A DNA stretch of 64,000 bases from Sphingomonadales bacterium (GTDB taxonomy: Bacteria; Bacteroidota; Bacteroidia; Chitinophagales; Chitinophagaceae). Positions 52,916 to 61,394 of this stretch are shown piece after piece. The translations under genes and the position numbers were made by a program. Within the stretch, counting starts at the first letter, position 1, and each line of letters opens with the position of its first letter. Below the pieces are notes generated by a model, which saw nothing but the letters and a program-made list of their open reading frames with translations, was not told the origin of the DNA and made no database searches. The DNA is taken from contig VHBB01000003.1 of NCBI GenBank assembly GCA_016872155.1, forward strand, positions 1 to 64,000. The letters run 5' to 3'.

Positions 52916-54850
52916 CTATTCTGATTTTCTGCTGCCAATTTCTTCCAGGGCCAATTCTATGAAGGTATTTACCGGTTGGGCTCCCAAATCGCCTTTACCC
53001 TGGCGACGAACCGCCACTTTTTCTTCGCTCATCTCTTTTTCTCCGACCACCAACATGTAGGGGATCTTCATCAGCTCGGTGTCGCGGATCTTCTTGCCGA
53101 TCTTTTCACCCCGATCGTCAGTCTCGGCACGAATACCCGCCTCTTTTAACTGACGTTGTACCTGATGGGCATAATCGAGAAACTTATCGCTGATCGGCAG
53201 GACCTTTACTTGTACCGGAGCAAGCCACAGAGGGAACTTTCCGGCATAGTGCTCTAGCAAGAACCCAATAAAACGCTCGTGCGTGCCCAAGGGTGCACGG
53301 TGGATGATCAGCGGTACCTCGGGGGTATTGTCTCGGTTGGTATACGAAAGTTTGAATTTAAGACCAGAATTAAAATCGACCTGGTTGGTAGCCAACGTAA
53401 ATTCTCGACCAATGGCGCTCCAGATCTGCACATCGATCTTGGGTCCATAGAAAGCAGCCTCGTCTTGCACTTCAACAAATGGAGTGTTGGTCTCTATGAG
53501 TACTTTTCGAACCATCGCTTCTGTCTCTAGCCAAAGAGCAGGTTCATTTACATATTTCTGTCCCAGTTTGGCCGGATCGTGCAAGCTAAGACGCATTACA
53601 TATTTGTCGATACCAAAGATCTTAAAGTACTTAAGATACATGTCGTTGACAGCCTTGAACTCGTCGAAGAACTGTTCTTTGCTGCAGTAAATATGCGCAT
53701 CGTTCATGTGCAAACAGCGAACGCGCATTAATCCAAATAGCTCCCCACTTTGTTCGTAGCGATAGCAAGTACCGTATTCTGCAATACGAAAGGGAAGCTC
53801 GCGATAACTTTTAGGTTCGGCATCGAATATCTTATGATGATGCGGACAGTTCATGGCTTTGAGGTAGTACTTCTCGCCGTCCATTTCCATGGGAGGAAAC
53901 ATACTGTCGGCATAGTAAGGCAAGTGGCCACTGGTCAGATACATGCTTTCTTTGGCAATATGCGGCGTTACCACGCGCTTGTATCCGGCAGCACTCTCTG
54001 TTTCTTTTGCTAGTTGTTCCAGCTCTTCTATAATAACGGTACCATTAGGCAACCATAACGGAAGCCCCGGGCCTACATCATCATCCATAGTGTAGATACC
54101 CAGCTCTTTTCCCAGCTTTCGGTGGTCGCGTTTCTTGGCCTCTTCGAGCATCAGCAGATATTCATCGAGCTCTTTTTGATTAGGAAAACTGATTCCGTAT
54201 ACACGGGTCAGCATTTTATTCTTTTCATTTCCTTTCCAGTACGCACCCGCCAAGCTGGTCAGTTTGATGGCCTTAATGGGGGCTGTGCTGGGAATATGAG
54301 GTCCTCTACACAGATCGGTAAACTCCCCTTGTTTGTAAAAAGTAATAGAGCCATCGCTAAGCCCCTGCAACAGGTCAAGTTTGTACTCATCGCCTTTTGC
54401 TGTAAAATAATTGATCGCCTCTTGCTTGCTGATCTCGATACGTTGATACGAATTGTCTTTTTTGGCCAGCTCTGCCATTTTCTTTTCGAGCTGCGCCAGA
54501 TCGTCTTCGGTCATCTTGCGATCACCCAGATCCATGTCGTAGTAGAAACCTTGATCGACGGCCGGGCCTACCCAAAACTTTACACCCGGAAAATGGGCTT
54601 CGACCGCCTCGGCCAGCAAATGGGCAGAAGAATGCCAAAAAGTAGATTTGGCTTCGGCATCATTCCAAGTGAGCAAACGAAGCTGAGCATCTTCTTCGAT
54701 GGGGCGATGTGCATCGCGTACCTCTCCATTAACAGCGGCTGCCAATACTTTTTTGGCTAAGCCCTCCGAAATGGAACGGGCAATGGAAAGCGCGGTACTC
54801 CCCTTTTCGAAACTGCGAACCGCTCCGTCTGGAAATGTAATGTTGATCAT
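52916..54850 (-). CDS. thrS: Threonine--tRNA ligase
   Basis: Charges tRNA-Thr. From ATG 54850 (MINITFPDGAV) it has 644 residues: a TGS domain (1-60), an editing domain with HSSAHLLAEAV near 75-80, the class II core with YLKAMNCPHHHKIF holding the zinc Cys, motif 2 YRYEQSGELFGLMRVR, and a C-terminal anticodon domain starting near LAPVQVKVLPIS. An in-frame ATG at 54877 lies inside the -7 element and is therefore not used. It heads thrS-infC, a widely conserved pairing. Confidence 0.96.
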   Translation of the reverse strand: MINITFPDGAVRSFEKGSTALSIARSISEGLAKKVLAAAVNGEVRDAHRPIEEDAQLRLLTWNDAEAKSTFWHSSAHLLAEAVEAHFPGVKFWVGPAVDQGFYYDMDLGDRKMTEDDLAQLEKKMAELAKKDNSYQRIEISKQEAINYFTAKGDEYKLDLLQGLSDGSITFYKQGEFTDLCRGPHIPSTAPIKAIKLTSLAGAYWKGNEKNKMLTRVYGISFPNQKELDEYLLMLEEAKKRDHRKLGKELGIYTMDDDVGPGLPLWLPNGTVIIEELEQLAKETESAAGYKRVVTPHIAKESMYLTSGHLPYYADSMFPPMEMDGEKYYLKAMNCPHHHKIFDAEPKSYRELPFRIAEYGTCYRYEQSGELFGLMRVRCLHMNDAHIYCSKEQFFDEFKAVNDMYLKYFKIFGIDKYVMRLSLHDPAKLGQKYVNEPALWLETEAMVRKVLIETNTPFVEVQDEAAFYGPKIDVQIWSAIGREFTLATNQVDFNSGLKFKLSYTNRDNTPEVPLIIHRAPLGTHERFIGFLLEHYAGKFPLWLAPVQVKVLPISDKFLDYAHQVQRQLKEAGIRAETDDRGEKIGKKIRDTELMKIPYMLVVGEKEMSEEKVAVRRQGKGDLGAQPVNTFIELALEEIGSRKSE

Positions 54851-54874
54851 GCAAATAGCTTTGTGCAAGGCCTG

Positions 54875-54882
54875 CAAATTTA
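54875..54882 (-). promoter_or_regulatory. -7 promoter element for thrS
   Basis: TAAATTTG on the minus strand matches TAnnTTTG exactly and overlaps the upstream in-frame ATG (54877), so the start at 54850 follows with a leader of about 20 nt. Confidence 0.7.
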
Positions 54883-54973
54883 ACGAAATAAGGGCAATTT
54901 GACTAGCCTATAAAGAGCTTGTTAAAATTGAAGGGGCCGGGGTGTAGCCGGTGCATGCATTCCTTGTTTCGCC

Positions 54974-54981
54974 TACATTTG
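54974..54981 (+). promoter_or_regulatory. -7 promoter element of the first secreted paralogue gene
   Basis: TACATTTG matches TAnnTTTG exactly and lies 8 bases before the ATG at 54990. Confidence 0.7.
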
Positions 54982-54989
54982 TGCAGCCC

Positions 54990-56120
54990 ATGAATTGCCC
55001 TCGTTTTATAGTCGTTTTTGTCGCCCTTTTCGCCATCAACTTTCAATTACCGGCCCAGCAACTGACCGGCATCTGGAAGGGCTATTTTATTACCAAAGAT
55101 CAAAATCAGTACAAAGTAGAGGTCCAGATTAAAGAAAAGGGAGGAAAACTCACCGGCGTTACCTATTCGTACCTCGATATTCGGTTCTATGGAAAGGCCT
55201 CTATGACCGGCAATGCCGATAAGAAGCTAGGCAAGGTCTCGATGCAAGAGATCAAAACCGTAGAGGTTAGATCGGCCGACAGCTCCGAAACTTGTATCAT
55301 GAACTATCAGCTTTCGTATAGTCGATCGGGCCAAGAAGAATACCTCGAAGGGGACTATTCTGCTACATATGAGAAAAACGGAACTAAGACCAAAAAGGGA
55401 CAAGACTGCGGAGGTGGTATCGTCTTTTTAAGAAGAGTAAGCAGCTCTGACTTCAATAACAAGGCGGAAGCTATGCCACCACCAGTTGCCAAAAAGATAT
55501 TCTATAACGAAGCGCCCCCTGCCAAACAGAAAAGCACAACTACAACAGTTTCTCCCGTCAAGAAGCCTGTAACGGTTACTAAAACGGTCCTTCCTACAAA
55601 AGCCGGCACAGCAAACAAGCCCGCTACTGCTGGCAAAACCCTGGCTAAATCGGTAGATAAAGAAGAATTCGCAGTTACCCCCAGCAACGAAAATAAGGTT
55701 GGCGAAATAACGAACCACGCTCCAAAAGAAGCTTCCTCTCCGGACAAGGCTTTACCCTTGCCTGTAGACAACGACCGACAAAATGAGTTGGTCAAAGAGA
55801 TCGCAATTTCGTCTAAGCAGCTTGTTATTTCTGTGTACGACAACGGAGAAATCGATGGCGATACGGTATCTGTTTATTTGAACGGAGAGGTCGTGTTGCC
55901 TAAAAAACGACTTGGCTCTACCCCGCTGCAATTACGCATCTCACTGAGCGAAGAAAAAGACCTGCAAGAACTCACATTCGTAGCCGACAACCTGGGGCGC
56001 ATTCCTCCGAATACGGCCCTGATGATCGTGGACACGGGTCAGCAGCAATACCGATTGCAAGTGCTGTCGACCGACAAAAAAAATGCGGTGTTTCGGTTTC
56101 GATACCAGCCTGCTCGATAA
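54990..56120 (+). CDS. Uncharacterised two-domain secreted protein A
   Basis: A 376-residue exported protein (signal peptide ends near LPAQ) that I cannot assign. The N-terminal beta-rich domain (about 25-150) opens with LTGIWKGYF and has two Cys shared with its neighbour (SSETC.., KGQDCGGGIVFLRR). A low-complexity linker rich in Thr, Lys, Pro and Ala (about 155-260) follows. The C-terminal domain (about 266-376) carries VYDNGEIDGDTVSVYLNGE, DNLGRIPPNTALMIV and NAVFRFRY. The in-frame ATG at 54951 precedes the promoter and is not used. The gene at 56145 has the same architecture with a short linker. A beta-sandwich C-terminal fold is a guess. Confidence 0.7.
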   Translation: MNCPRFIVVFVALFAINFQLPAQQLTGIWKGYFITKDQNQYKVEVQIKEKGGKLTGVTYSYLDIRFYGKASMTGNADKKLGKVSMQEIKTVEVRSADSSETCIMNYQLSYSRSGQEEYLEGDYSATYEKNGTKTKKGQDCGGGIVFLRRVSSSDFNNKAEAMPPPVAKKIFYNEAPPAKQKSTTTTVSPVKKPVTVTKTVLPTKAGTANKPATAGKTLAKSVDKEEFAVTPSNENKVGEITNHAPKEASSPDKALPLPVDNDRQNELVKEIAISSKQLVISVYDNGEIDGDTVSVYLNGEVVLPKKRLGSTPLQLRISLSEEKDLQELTFVADNLGRIPPNTALMIVDTGQQQYRLQVLSTDKKNAVFRFRYQPAR

Positions 56121-56132
56121 AGATCCTTTTGT

Positions 56133-56140
56133 TACCTTCG
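56133..56140 (+). promoter_or_regulatory. -7 element (TTCG variant) of the second secreted paralogue gene
   Basis: TACCTTCG lies four bases before the ATG at 56145, the same spacing as at rnpB, so a leaderless mRNA is predicted. Confidence 0.55.
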
Positions 56141-56144
56141 GTAC

Positions 56145-57008
56145 ATGTCGCGACCGCTGGTATCCTTTCTCATTATTTTAGCAACCTATTCTGTGTTGCC
56201 GGCGCAAGACCTTTCGGGCAGCTGGAAAGGGAGATTAGTGATGGCCCCCAGTGGTTGTTTTCCTGTTTATAATTTGCAGTTCGATATTCAGGTGAGTGAT
56301 TCGGTGGTGCGGGGTACCGCTTGGCATTTTTCTGATTCGTTCAATTTTGTAAAACAAAATTTACAAGGTATATACCGAGCCGATAGCCAAGTTCTTTTGT
56401 TGCGCGAAACCTCCCTTATTAGCCAACAATTAAAACCCGATTGCATTCCCTGTACCAAGCAGTACAGACTTACTTATCATAAAGCCAGCGGCATTAATAC
56501 GACCGATGAACAGATTAGAGGCACTTGGTTTACCGCGGGTGGCCGGGCGCAAGATGGAAAGACCCTTTGCGAACCGGGTACAGTGGTATTGAACCGATTT
56601 AGCGTAAAACCCACTGCAACAACGAAGCGCGCGCCTTCGCTTCGCAATAAGACCAATACCCTTTTTAAAGAGATCGTTGTCGATAGCGGGCTGGTGCAAA
56701 TTGAGCTCTACGACAATGGCCAAATAGACGGTGACACCATCTCTGTATATGTTAACGAAAAACCGGTGGTTTACCGACAGATGCTAAAAACAGTGGCTGT
56801 CTCACTCTCTGTCTTGGTCGATCGGCAAAAGCCCCTGCAAGATGTGGTGATGGTGGGTGAGAATCTGGGCACCATTCCTCCCAACACAGCGCTCATGGTC
56901 GTTTTGGCCGGCAAAGATCGCTACCAGCTACACCTAAAGGCCGATGAGAAACAAAATGCATTGGTGCGCTTTATTTACAAAGGGTCGGCCGCTGCTTCTA
57001 AAAACTAA
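56145..57008 (+). CDS. Uncharacterised two-domain secreted protein B (paralogue of A)
   Basis: A 287-residue exported protein (signal peptide ends near LPAQ), paralogous to its upstream neighbour. The N-terminal domain opens with LSGSWKGRL and has PDCIPCTKQYRLTYHKA and CEPGTVVLNRF, lining up with the neighbour's two Cys segments. The C-terminal domain (about 173-283) has LYDNGQIDGDTISVYVNEK, ENLGTIPPNTALMVV and NALVRFIY. The long Thr/Lys linker of the neighbour is reduced to about 15 residues. Its last 11 bases overlap the convergent TonB receptor gene. Function unknown. Confidence 0.7.
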   Translation: MSRPLVSFLIILATYSVLPAQDLSGSWKGRLVMAPSGCFPVYNLQFDIQVSDSVVRGTAWHFSDSFNFVKQNLQGIYRADSQVLLLRETSLISQQLKPDCIPCTKQYRLTYHKASGINTTDEQIRGTWFTAGGRAQDGKTLCEPGTVVLNRFSVKPTATTKRAPSLRNKTNTLFKEIVVDSGLVQIELYDNGQIDGDTISVYVNEKPVVYRQMLKTVAVSLSVLVDRQKPLQDVVMVGENLGTIPPNTALMVVLAGKDRYQLHLKADEKQNALVRFIYKGSAAASKN

Positions 57009-59355
57009 AGTTCCAGGTAACAGAGGGCAGCACCGGAAATAAGGACACCTGCTTGGCCGACACCTTTAGATCTCCACCGGCGATCGTACCTTCTTGATCA
57101 AAATAAATAAAATAGGGATTAAAACGACTGTACAGGTTGTAGATACTAAACACCCAAGAACTTTTTACCTTTCGGAGCTTCTTAGGAACCGGTGTATAGG
57201 TCATGGAGACGTCCATTCGATGGTAAGAGCGCATTCTGTATTGATTGATGCGACTATATTCTTGATTAAGTACCCCATTCATAACATAAAAACGTTCGGG
57301 CAGTGTAATGGCGTTGCCTGTTCCGTAAACAAAGACCGCACCCATCTTCCATTTTTTAGTAAGGGTGTAATTGCCAACCACCGACAGATCATGTCGACGA
57401 TCAAAGCGAGCCGGATATTTTTTTCCTTCGTTAAGGTCTGGGAATTTTCTCCACGTCCACGAGAGCGTATACCCCACCCAACCGGTCAACTGTCCCCTAA
57501 CTTTATTAATGAACCACTCGGCCCCATAACTCCAGCCACGACCAAAAACAAACTCCGACTCTGGATCGCTGATCGATGGCGTGTAGCCCTCTCGGTATTC
57601 AATCTGGTTTTGCATATCCTTGTAATAGACCTCAACGGATGTTTCCAGGGCGTTATCCATAAAATTCTTGAAGACCCCGGCCGCATAGAGCCAACTACGT
57701 TGCGGACTTACCCGGTACGTACTGGGCACCCATAGATCGGTGGGCAGTGTGGTGCCTGCGTTCGAGACAAGATGTATGTATTGAATATTGCGACTGGCCG
57801 AAGCTTTAAAAGAAAGATCTTGGCGAACCACATAGCGAAACGAAATGCGGGGCTCAAATCCACCATAGCTGATCACGGGCGTAAGCGAACCATACAAGGT
57901 GCTGTCGGTCTTGTTTCCAAAAGCATCTCGCTCGTAACGGGTAAAGGGCCCCACCTGCGAAAAACGGCTGTACCGGACTCCGTAATTGATCTGCCAGCGA
58001 TCGTTCAGTTCCCAATCATCTTGCAAATAAAGGGCGGTTTCAACGGCGTACTTAGCCGATTCGTTATTGGGAGCAAAGACCACGGAGTCTTGTTGTCCGG
58101 ATGCTACATTCGGAAGAAAGCGGTGATGAGTAGCTAGTACCCCAAACTTAAGTTTATGTCCGGGTAAAGGATAATAATCAAAATCGGATTTGATAGACCC
58201 ATCTCGAATGCCCGAATTTAAGCCAACAGAAAAATTATCTTGACGAGCCGAAAACTGAAATCGATAATTATTAAAGACTGCCGTCGTGTTCGAAAATAAA
58301 CGAGGACCAAAGACATGGTTCCAACGTACGGTGGCGGTAGCATTGCCCCATGGGATATTGGTGCTAAAGGAGCGTTTGTTATTATTAAAATCAAAAACAT
58401 CCCTTCCAAAATAGCCGCTTATAAAAAGTCTGTCTTTTTTTGAGAACCGGTGGTTGAATTTGGCATTGAGATCGTAGAAATAATAGCCGGATCCGTAAAA
58501 ACTACTGTTTTTACTTACAAAGGGAGTAACCAGCGCATCAATGTACGTTCTTCTGCCCGATAGAATAAAAGAGGATTTTCCTTTCTCGACAGGCCCTTGT
58601 GCCGCGAATCGAGAGGCAATAAGCCCTATGCCCCCGTCGAATTGATAGTCGTTGGCATTCCCTTCTTTCATCGATACGTCTAACACCGACGAGAGTCTTC
58701 CTCCGTACTGAGCCGGCATGCCTCCTTTAATCAATGTAAGGTTGCGAATGGCATCCCCGTTAAAGATGGAGAAGAATCCAAATAAATGACCGGTATTATA
58801 TACGACCGCATCATCTAAAAGAATCAGGTTTTGATCGGGGCCACCGCCGCGAACATAAAACCCGGCATTTCCTTCTCCGGCGTTTCGCACACCGGGTAAA
58901 AGCTGTATCGTCTTTAAAATATCTACCTCCCCTAGCAAAACAGGCAGCGACTTGATCTGCCCTACCGACAGGTCGATCTTACCTAATTGCGCAGCCGTAA
59001 TATTGCCATCTCTTTTTTTACTAAATACTACGACCTCTTGAATAGCGGCCGATCGAGGAACCAGATCGATGTTACGGGTCTGGTTCGTAGCAAGAGAGAG
59101 ACTGAGCGATTGTACTTGATAGGAGATATGCGAAAAACTAAGCACATAGGTGCCGGGAGAAAGGGTCAAGGAATAAAACCCAAATTGATTGCTTAAAATA
59201 CCCCTGGACTGCCCGTTGATCTTGATGGAGGCACCCGCCACCACCTCTCCGGTCAGTGAGTCTTTAATGTACCCATTGAGCGTAAAGCGTTCTTGCCCGG
59301 TTGCCATAAAACAGACAGAAAATACGATCGCGGCCAGTACAGATCTGATCATCAT
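56998..59355 (-). CDS. TonB-dependent outer-membrane receptor
   Basis: A 785-residue outer-membrane receptor. Order: signal peptide (ending near ATGQ), a carboxypeptidase-like regulatory domain (about 25-110, GYIKDSLTGEVVAGASIKING), a plug (about 120-230, LLPGVRNAGEGNAGFYVRGG, DQNLILLDDAVVYN), and a 22-strand type barrel ending in an aromatic residue (VTWNFSF). Proteins with this N-terminal domain import siderophores, vitamins or oligomers; the ligand cannot be read. No SusD-like gene is adjacent, so a polysaccharide utilisation locus is not indicated. Its ends face a secreted protein pair and the ABC-F gene. Confidence 0.92.
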   Translation of the reverse strand: MMIRSVLAAIVFSVCFMATGQERFTLNGYIKDSLTGEVVAGASIKINGQSRGILSNQFGFYSLTLSPGTYVLSFSHISYQVQSLSLSLATNQTRNIDLVPRSAAIQEVVVFSKKRDGNITAAQLGKIDLSVGQIKSLPVLLGEVDILKTIQLLPGVRNAGEGNAGFYVRGGGPDQNLILLDDAVVYNTGHLFGFFSIFNGDAIRNLTLIKGGMPAQYGGRLSSVLDVSMKEGNANDYQFDGGIGLIASRFAAQGPVEKGKSSFILSGRRTYIDALVTPFVSKNSSFYGSGYYFYDLNAKFNHRFSKKDRLFISGYFGRDVFDFNNNKRSFSTNIPWGNATATVRWNHVFGPRLFSNTTAVFNNYRFQFSARQDNFSVGLNSGIRDGSIKSDFDYYPLPGHKLKFGVLATHHRFLPNVASGQQDSVVFAPNNESAKYAVETALYLQDDWELNDRWQINYGVRYSRFSQVGPFTRYERDAFGNKTDSTLYGSLTPVISYGGFEPRISFRYVVRQDLSFKASASRNIQYIHLVSNAGTTLPTDLWVPSTYRVSPQRSWLYAAGVFKNFMDNALETSVEVYYKDMQNQIEYREGYTPSISDPESEFVFGRGWSYGAEWFINKVRGQLTGWVGYTLSWTWRKFPDLNEGKKYPARFDRRHDLSVVGNYTLTKKWKMGAVFVYGTGNAITLPERFYVMNGVLNQEYSRINQYRMRSYHRMDVSMTYTPVPKKLRKVKSSWVFSIYNLYSRFNPYFIYFDQEGTIAGGDLKVSAKQVSLFPVLPSVTWNFSF

Positions 59356-59365
59356 ATTGCCAAAA

Positions 59366-59373
59366 CAAAATTA
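59366..59373 (-). promoter_or_regulatory. -7 promoter element for the TonB-dependent receptor
   Basis: TAATTTTG on the minus strand matches TAnnTTTG and lies 10 bases before the ATG at 59355. Confidence 0.65.
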
Positions 59374-59408
59374 CTGTAAAATGGTTGTATCACACCAGCT
59401 TGTCTGCG

Positions 59409-59416
59409 TACCTTTG
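59409..59416 (+). promoter_or_regulatory. -7 promoter element for the ABC-F gene
   Basis: TACCTTTG matches TAnnTTTG exactly and lies 13 bases before the ATG at 59430. The divergent TonB receptor element is 35 bases away. Confidence 0.7.
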
Positions 59417-59429
59417 CGCCCGTTAAACG

Positions 59430-61394
59430 ATGTTAGCAGGTTTACAAAATATAGACTTCGAGTTTGGTGCCAGAACCATCCTTCGCGATGCTTCCTGGCA
59501 TATTCAGCCCGGAGAGCGAATTGGACTGATCGGCTATAACGGAACCGGAAAATCAACCTTACTCAAATTGCTGGTGGGCGAATATCAGCCCAGCAAAGGA
59601 ACCGTAGAAAGAAGTCGAGGCACCACCATCGGCTACCTTCACCAAGACCTGCTGAGTTTTGACACCAACGAATCGATAGCGGCGGTTGCGCTCGGGGCTT
59701 TTGCCCGAGTGCTGGAACTAGAAAAATTAATTGAGACGCTGGGCCAAGAATTAGAGAAGACCGGAGACGAAAAAGTATTGCATCAATACAGCGACTGCTT
59801 GCAAGAAATGGACGCTCTAGACGGCTACAGCATCCATCACCGAACCGAAGAGGTACTGCAGGGACTTGGCTTTAGCAACGAAGATCTGCAACGGCCCTAT
59901 AAAGAATTTAGTGGAGGATGGAGAATGCGGGTACTACTTGCCAAGATGATCTTACAACAACCCGACCTGCTCTTGTTGGACGAGCCGACCAACCACCTTG
60001 ACCTCCCCTCGATCGAATGGCTCGAAAAGTATTTGTTGCATTACAAAGGTTCGGTGGTCATGGTCAGTCATGACAAGTATTTTTTAAACCGGATGGTCAA
60101 TAAGATCGTAGAGCTCTACCAGCAAGAATTGCACAGCTATAGCGGCAACTATGACTTCTATGAAAAAGAAAAGGCCGTTCGAATGGAATTACAACAAAAG
60201 GCCTTCGAAAATCAGCAAGACTACATTCGGCAACAAGAGCGGATCGTAGAACGGTTCAGGGCCAAAGCCAGTAAAGCCGCCATGGCCCAAAGTATTATCA
60301 AGAAACTAGACAAGCTGGAGCGAATTGATGCAGCTGAGCTTATTCGACCCAACATCAAGATCAATTTCAGGGTCGATAAGACGCCGGGCAAAGTATTGGC
60401 CGAATTAAAGGGTATCAAAAAATCATTTGGCAAGAATTGTATACTCAAAAATGGAGTGGCCGAGATTGAACGAGGCGATAAGATCGCGCTGATCGGCGCC
60501 AATGGAAAAGGAAAATCGACACTATTGCGCATTATTGCGGGCACAGAACCCTTTGACGGCGGGGTGCGAAAATGGGGACATAATGTCTCGGAAAGCTTCT
60601 ATGCCCAACATCAATTAGAGTCGCTTCGACTCGATCATACAATTTTAGGCGAGATGAAGGAATGCGGCAGCCAACTAAACGATTTAGAGCTGCGAGGCCT
60701 GTTGGGATGCTTTTTATTTAGCGGCGATGATGCCGACAAAAAAATCAGTGTACTAAGCGGCGGAGAGAAAGCCCGGGTGGCACTCGCCAAAGTGATCGTG
60801 AGCAAGGCAAACTTTTTATTGCTCGACGAGCCGACCAATCACCTTGACCTGCATAGCTGCGAGCTGCTCATCGAAGCGCTCAATAATTACCAAGGCACCC
60901 TGATGTTAGTTAGCCACGATCGGCATTTTATTGCTAAAACCGCCAACAAGATCTGGGAGATCGTAGACCAAGAGATCAAAGAGTTTAAAGGAGGATACGA
61001 AGAATGGGTAGCCTGGAAAGAGCGGATGGCTCGCCAAAAGACAATCACTTCTCTGTCGCCAACACCTGCCACTGCAATGGCCGCTGTTGCACAAAAACCA
61101 ACATCTGTCCCTGCCACTTCGCCCACCCCTACCGCTTCGACCGGTGCAGTAGATAAAGAGAAGAAAAAAGAAACGCAACGACTGCAAAAAAGATTCGAGC
61201 AAGTCGAGCGTTCGCTAGCCGAATGGCAAGAGAAAAAACAACAACTCGAAACGCAGCTAGGAGACCCGGGCATCTATGCCAGTAAAGAACTCTTTTTAAA
61301 GACCGAAACCGCTTTTACACAAGCCACCCAACAGCTCGAATTGCTCAACAAAGAATATGAGGAGCTTTTTGAAAAGCTTATGACTGCATCATAA
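59430..61394 (+). CDS. ABC-F family ATPase
   Basis: A 654-residue soluble protein with two ABC ATPase cassettes and no membrane domain, the form of ABC-F translation factors that act on the ribosome. Cassette 1: GYNGTGKS (35-42), FSGGWRMRV and LLLLDEPTNHLDL. A linker with charged helices (EKAVRMELQQKAFENQQDY) follows, then cassette 2 with GANGKGKS near 350, LSGGEKARVALAK and LLLDEPTNHLDL. A Thr/Pro/Ala linker (near 540-575) leads to a C-terminal coiled coil (QKRFEQVERSLAEWQEKKQQ), as in Uup/YdiF types. It could act in translation quality control or antibiotic protection. Its end overlaps ftcD by 17 bases. Confidence 0.93.
   Translation: MLAGLQNIDFEFGARTILRDASWHIQPGERIGLIGYNGTGKSTLLKLLVGEYQPSKGTVERSRGTTIGYLHQDLLSFDTNESIAAVALGAFARVLELEKLIETLGQELEKTGDEKVLHQYSDCLQEMDALDGYSIHHRTEEVLQGLGFSNEDLQRPYKEFSGGWRMRVLLAKMILQQPDLLLLDEPTNHLDLPSIEWLEKYLLHYKGSVVMVSHDKYFLNRMVNKIVELYQQELHSYSGNYDFYEKEKAVRMELQQKAFENQQDYIRQQERIVERFRAKASKAAMAQSIIKKLDKLERIDAAELIRPNIKINFRVDKTPGKVLAELKGIKKSFGKNCILKNGVAEIERGDKIALIGANGKGKSTLLRIIAGTEPFDGGVRKWGHNVSESFYAQHQLESLRLDHTILGEMKECGSQLNDLELRGLLGCFLFSGDDADKKISVLSGGEKARVALAKVIVSKANFLLLDEPTNHLDLHSCELLIEALNNYQGTLMLVSHDRHFIAKTANKIWEIVDQEIKEFKGGYEEWVAWKERMARQKTITSLSPTPATAMAAVAQKPTSVPATSPTPTASTGAVDKEKKKETQRLQKRFEQVERSLAEWQEKKQQLETQLGDPGIYASKELFLKTETAFTQATQQLELLNKEYEELFEKLMTAS

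Noticed and set aside
54122-54760. Plus-strand open frame (212 codons) antisense to thrS
   Set aside because: No start context or motif; the ThrS editing and TGS domains on the other strand account for it.
57094-57735. Plus-strand open frame (213 codons) antisense to the TonB receptor
   Set aside because: Antisense to barrel strands, with no family motif or promoter element.
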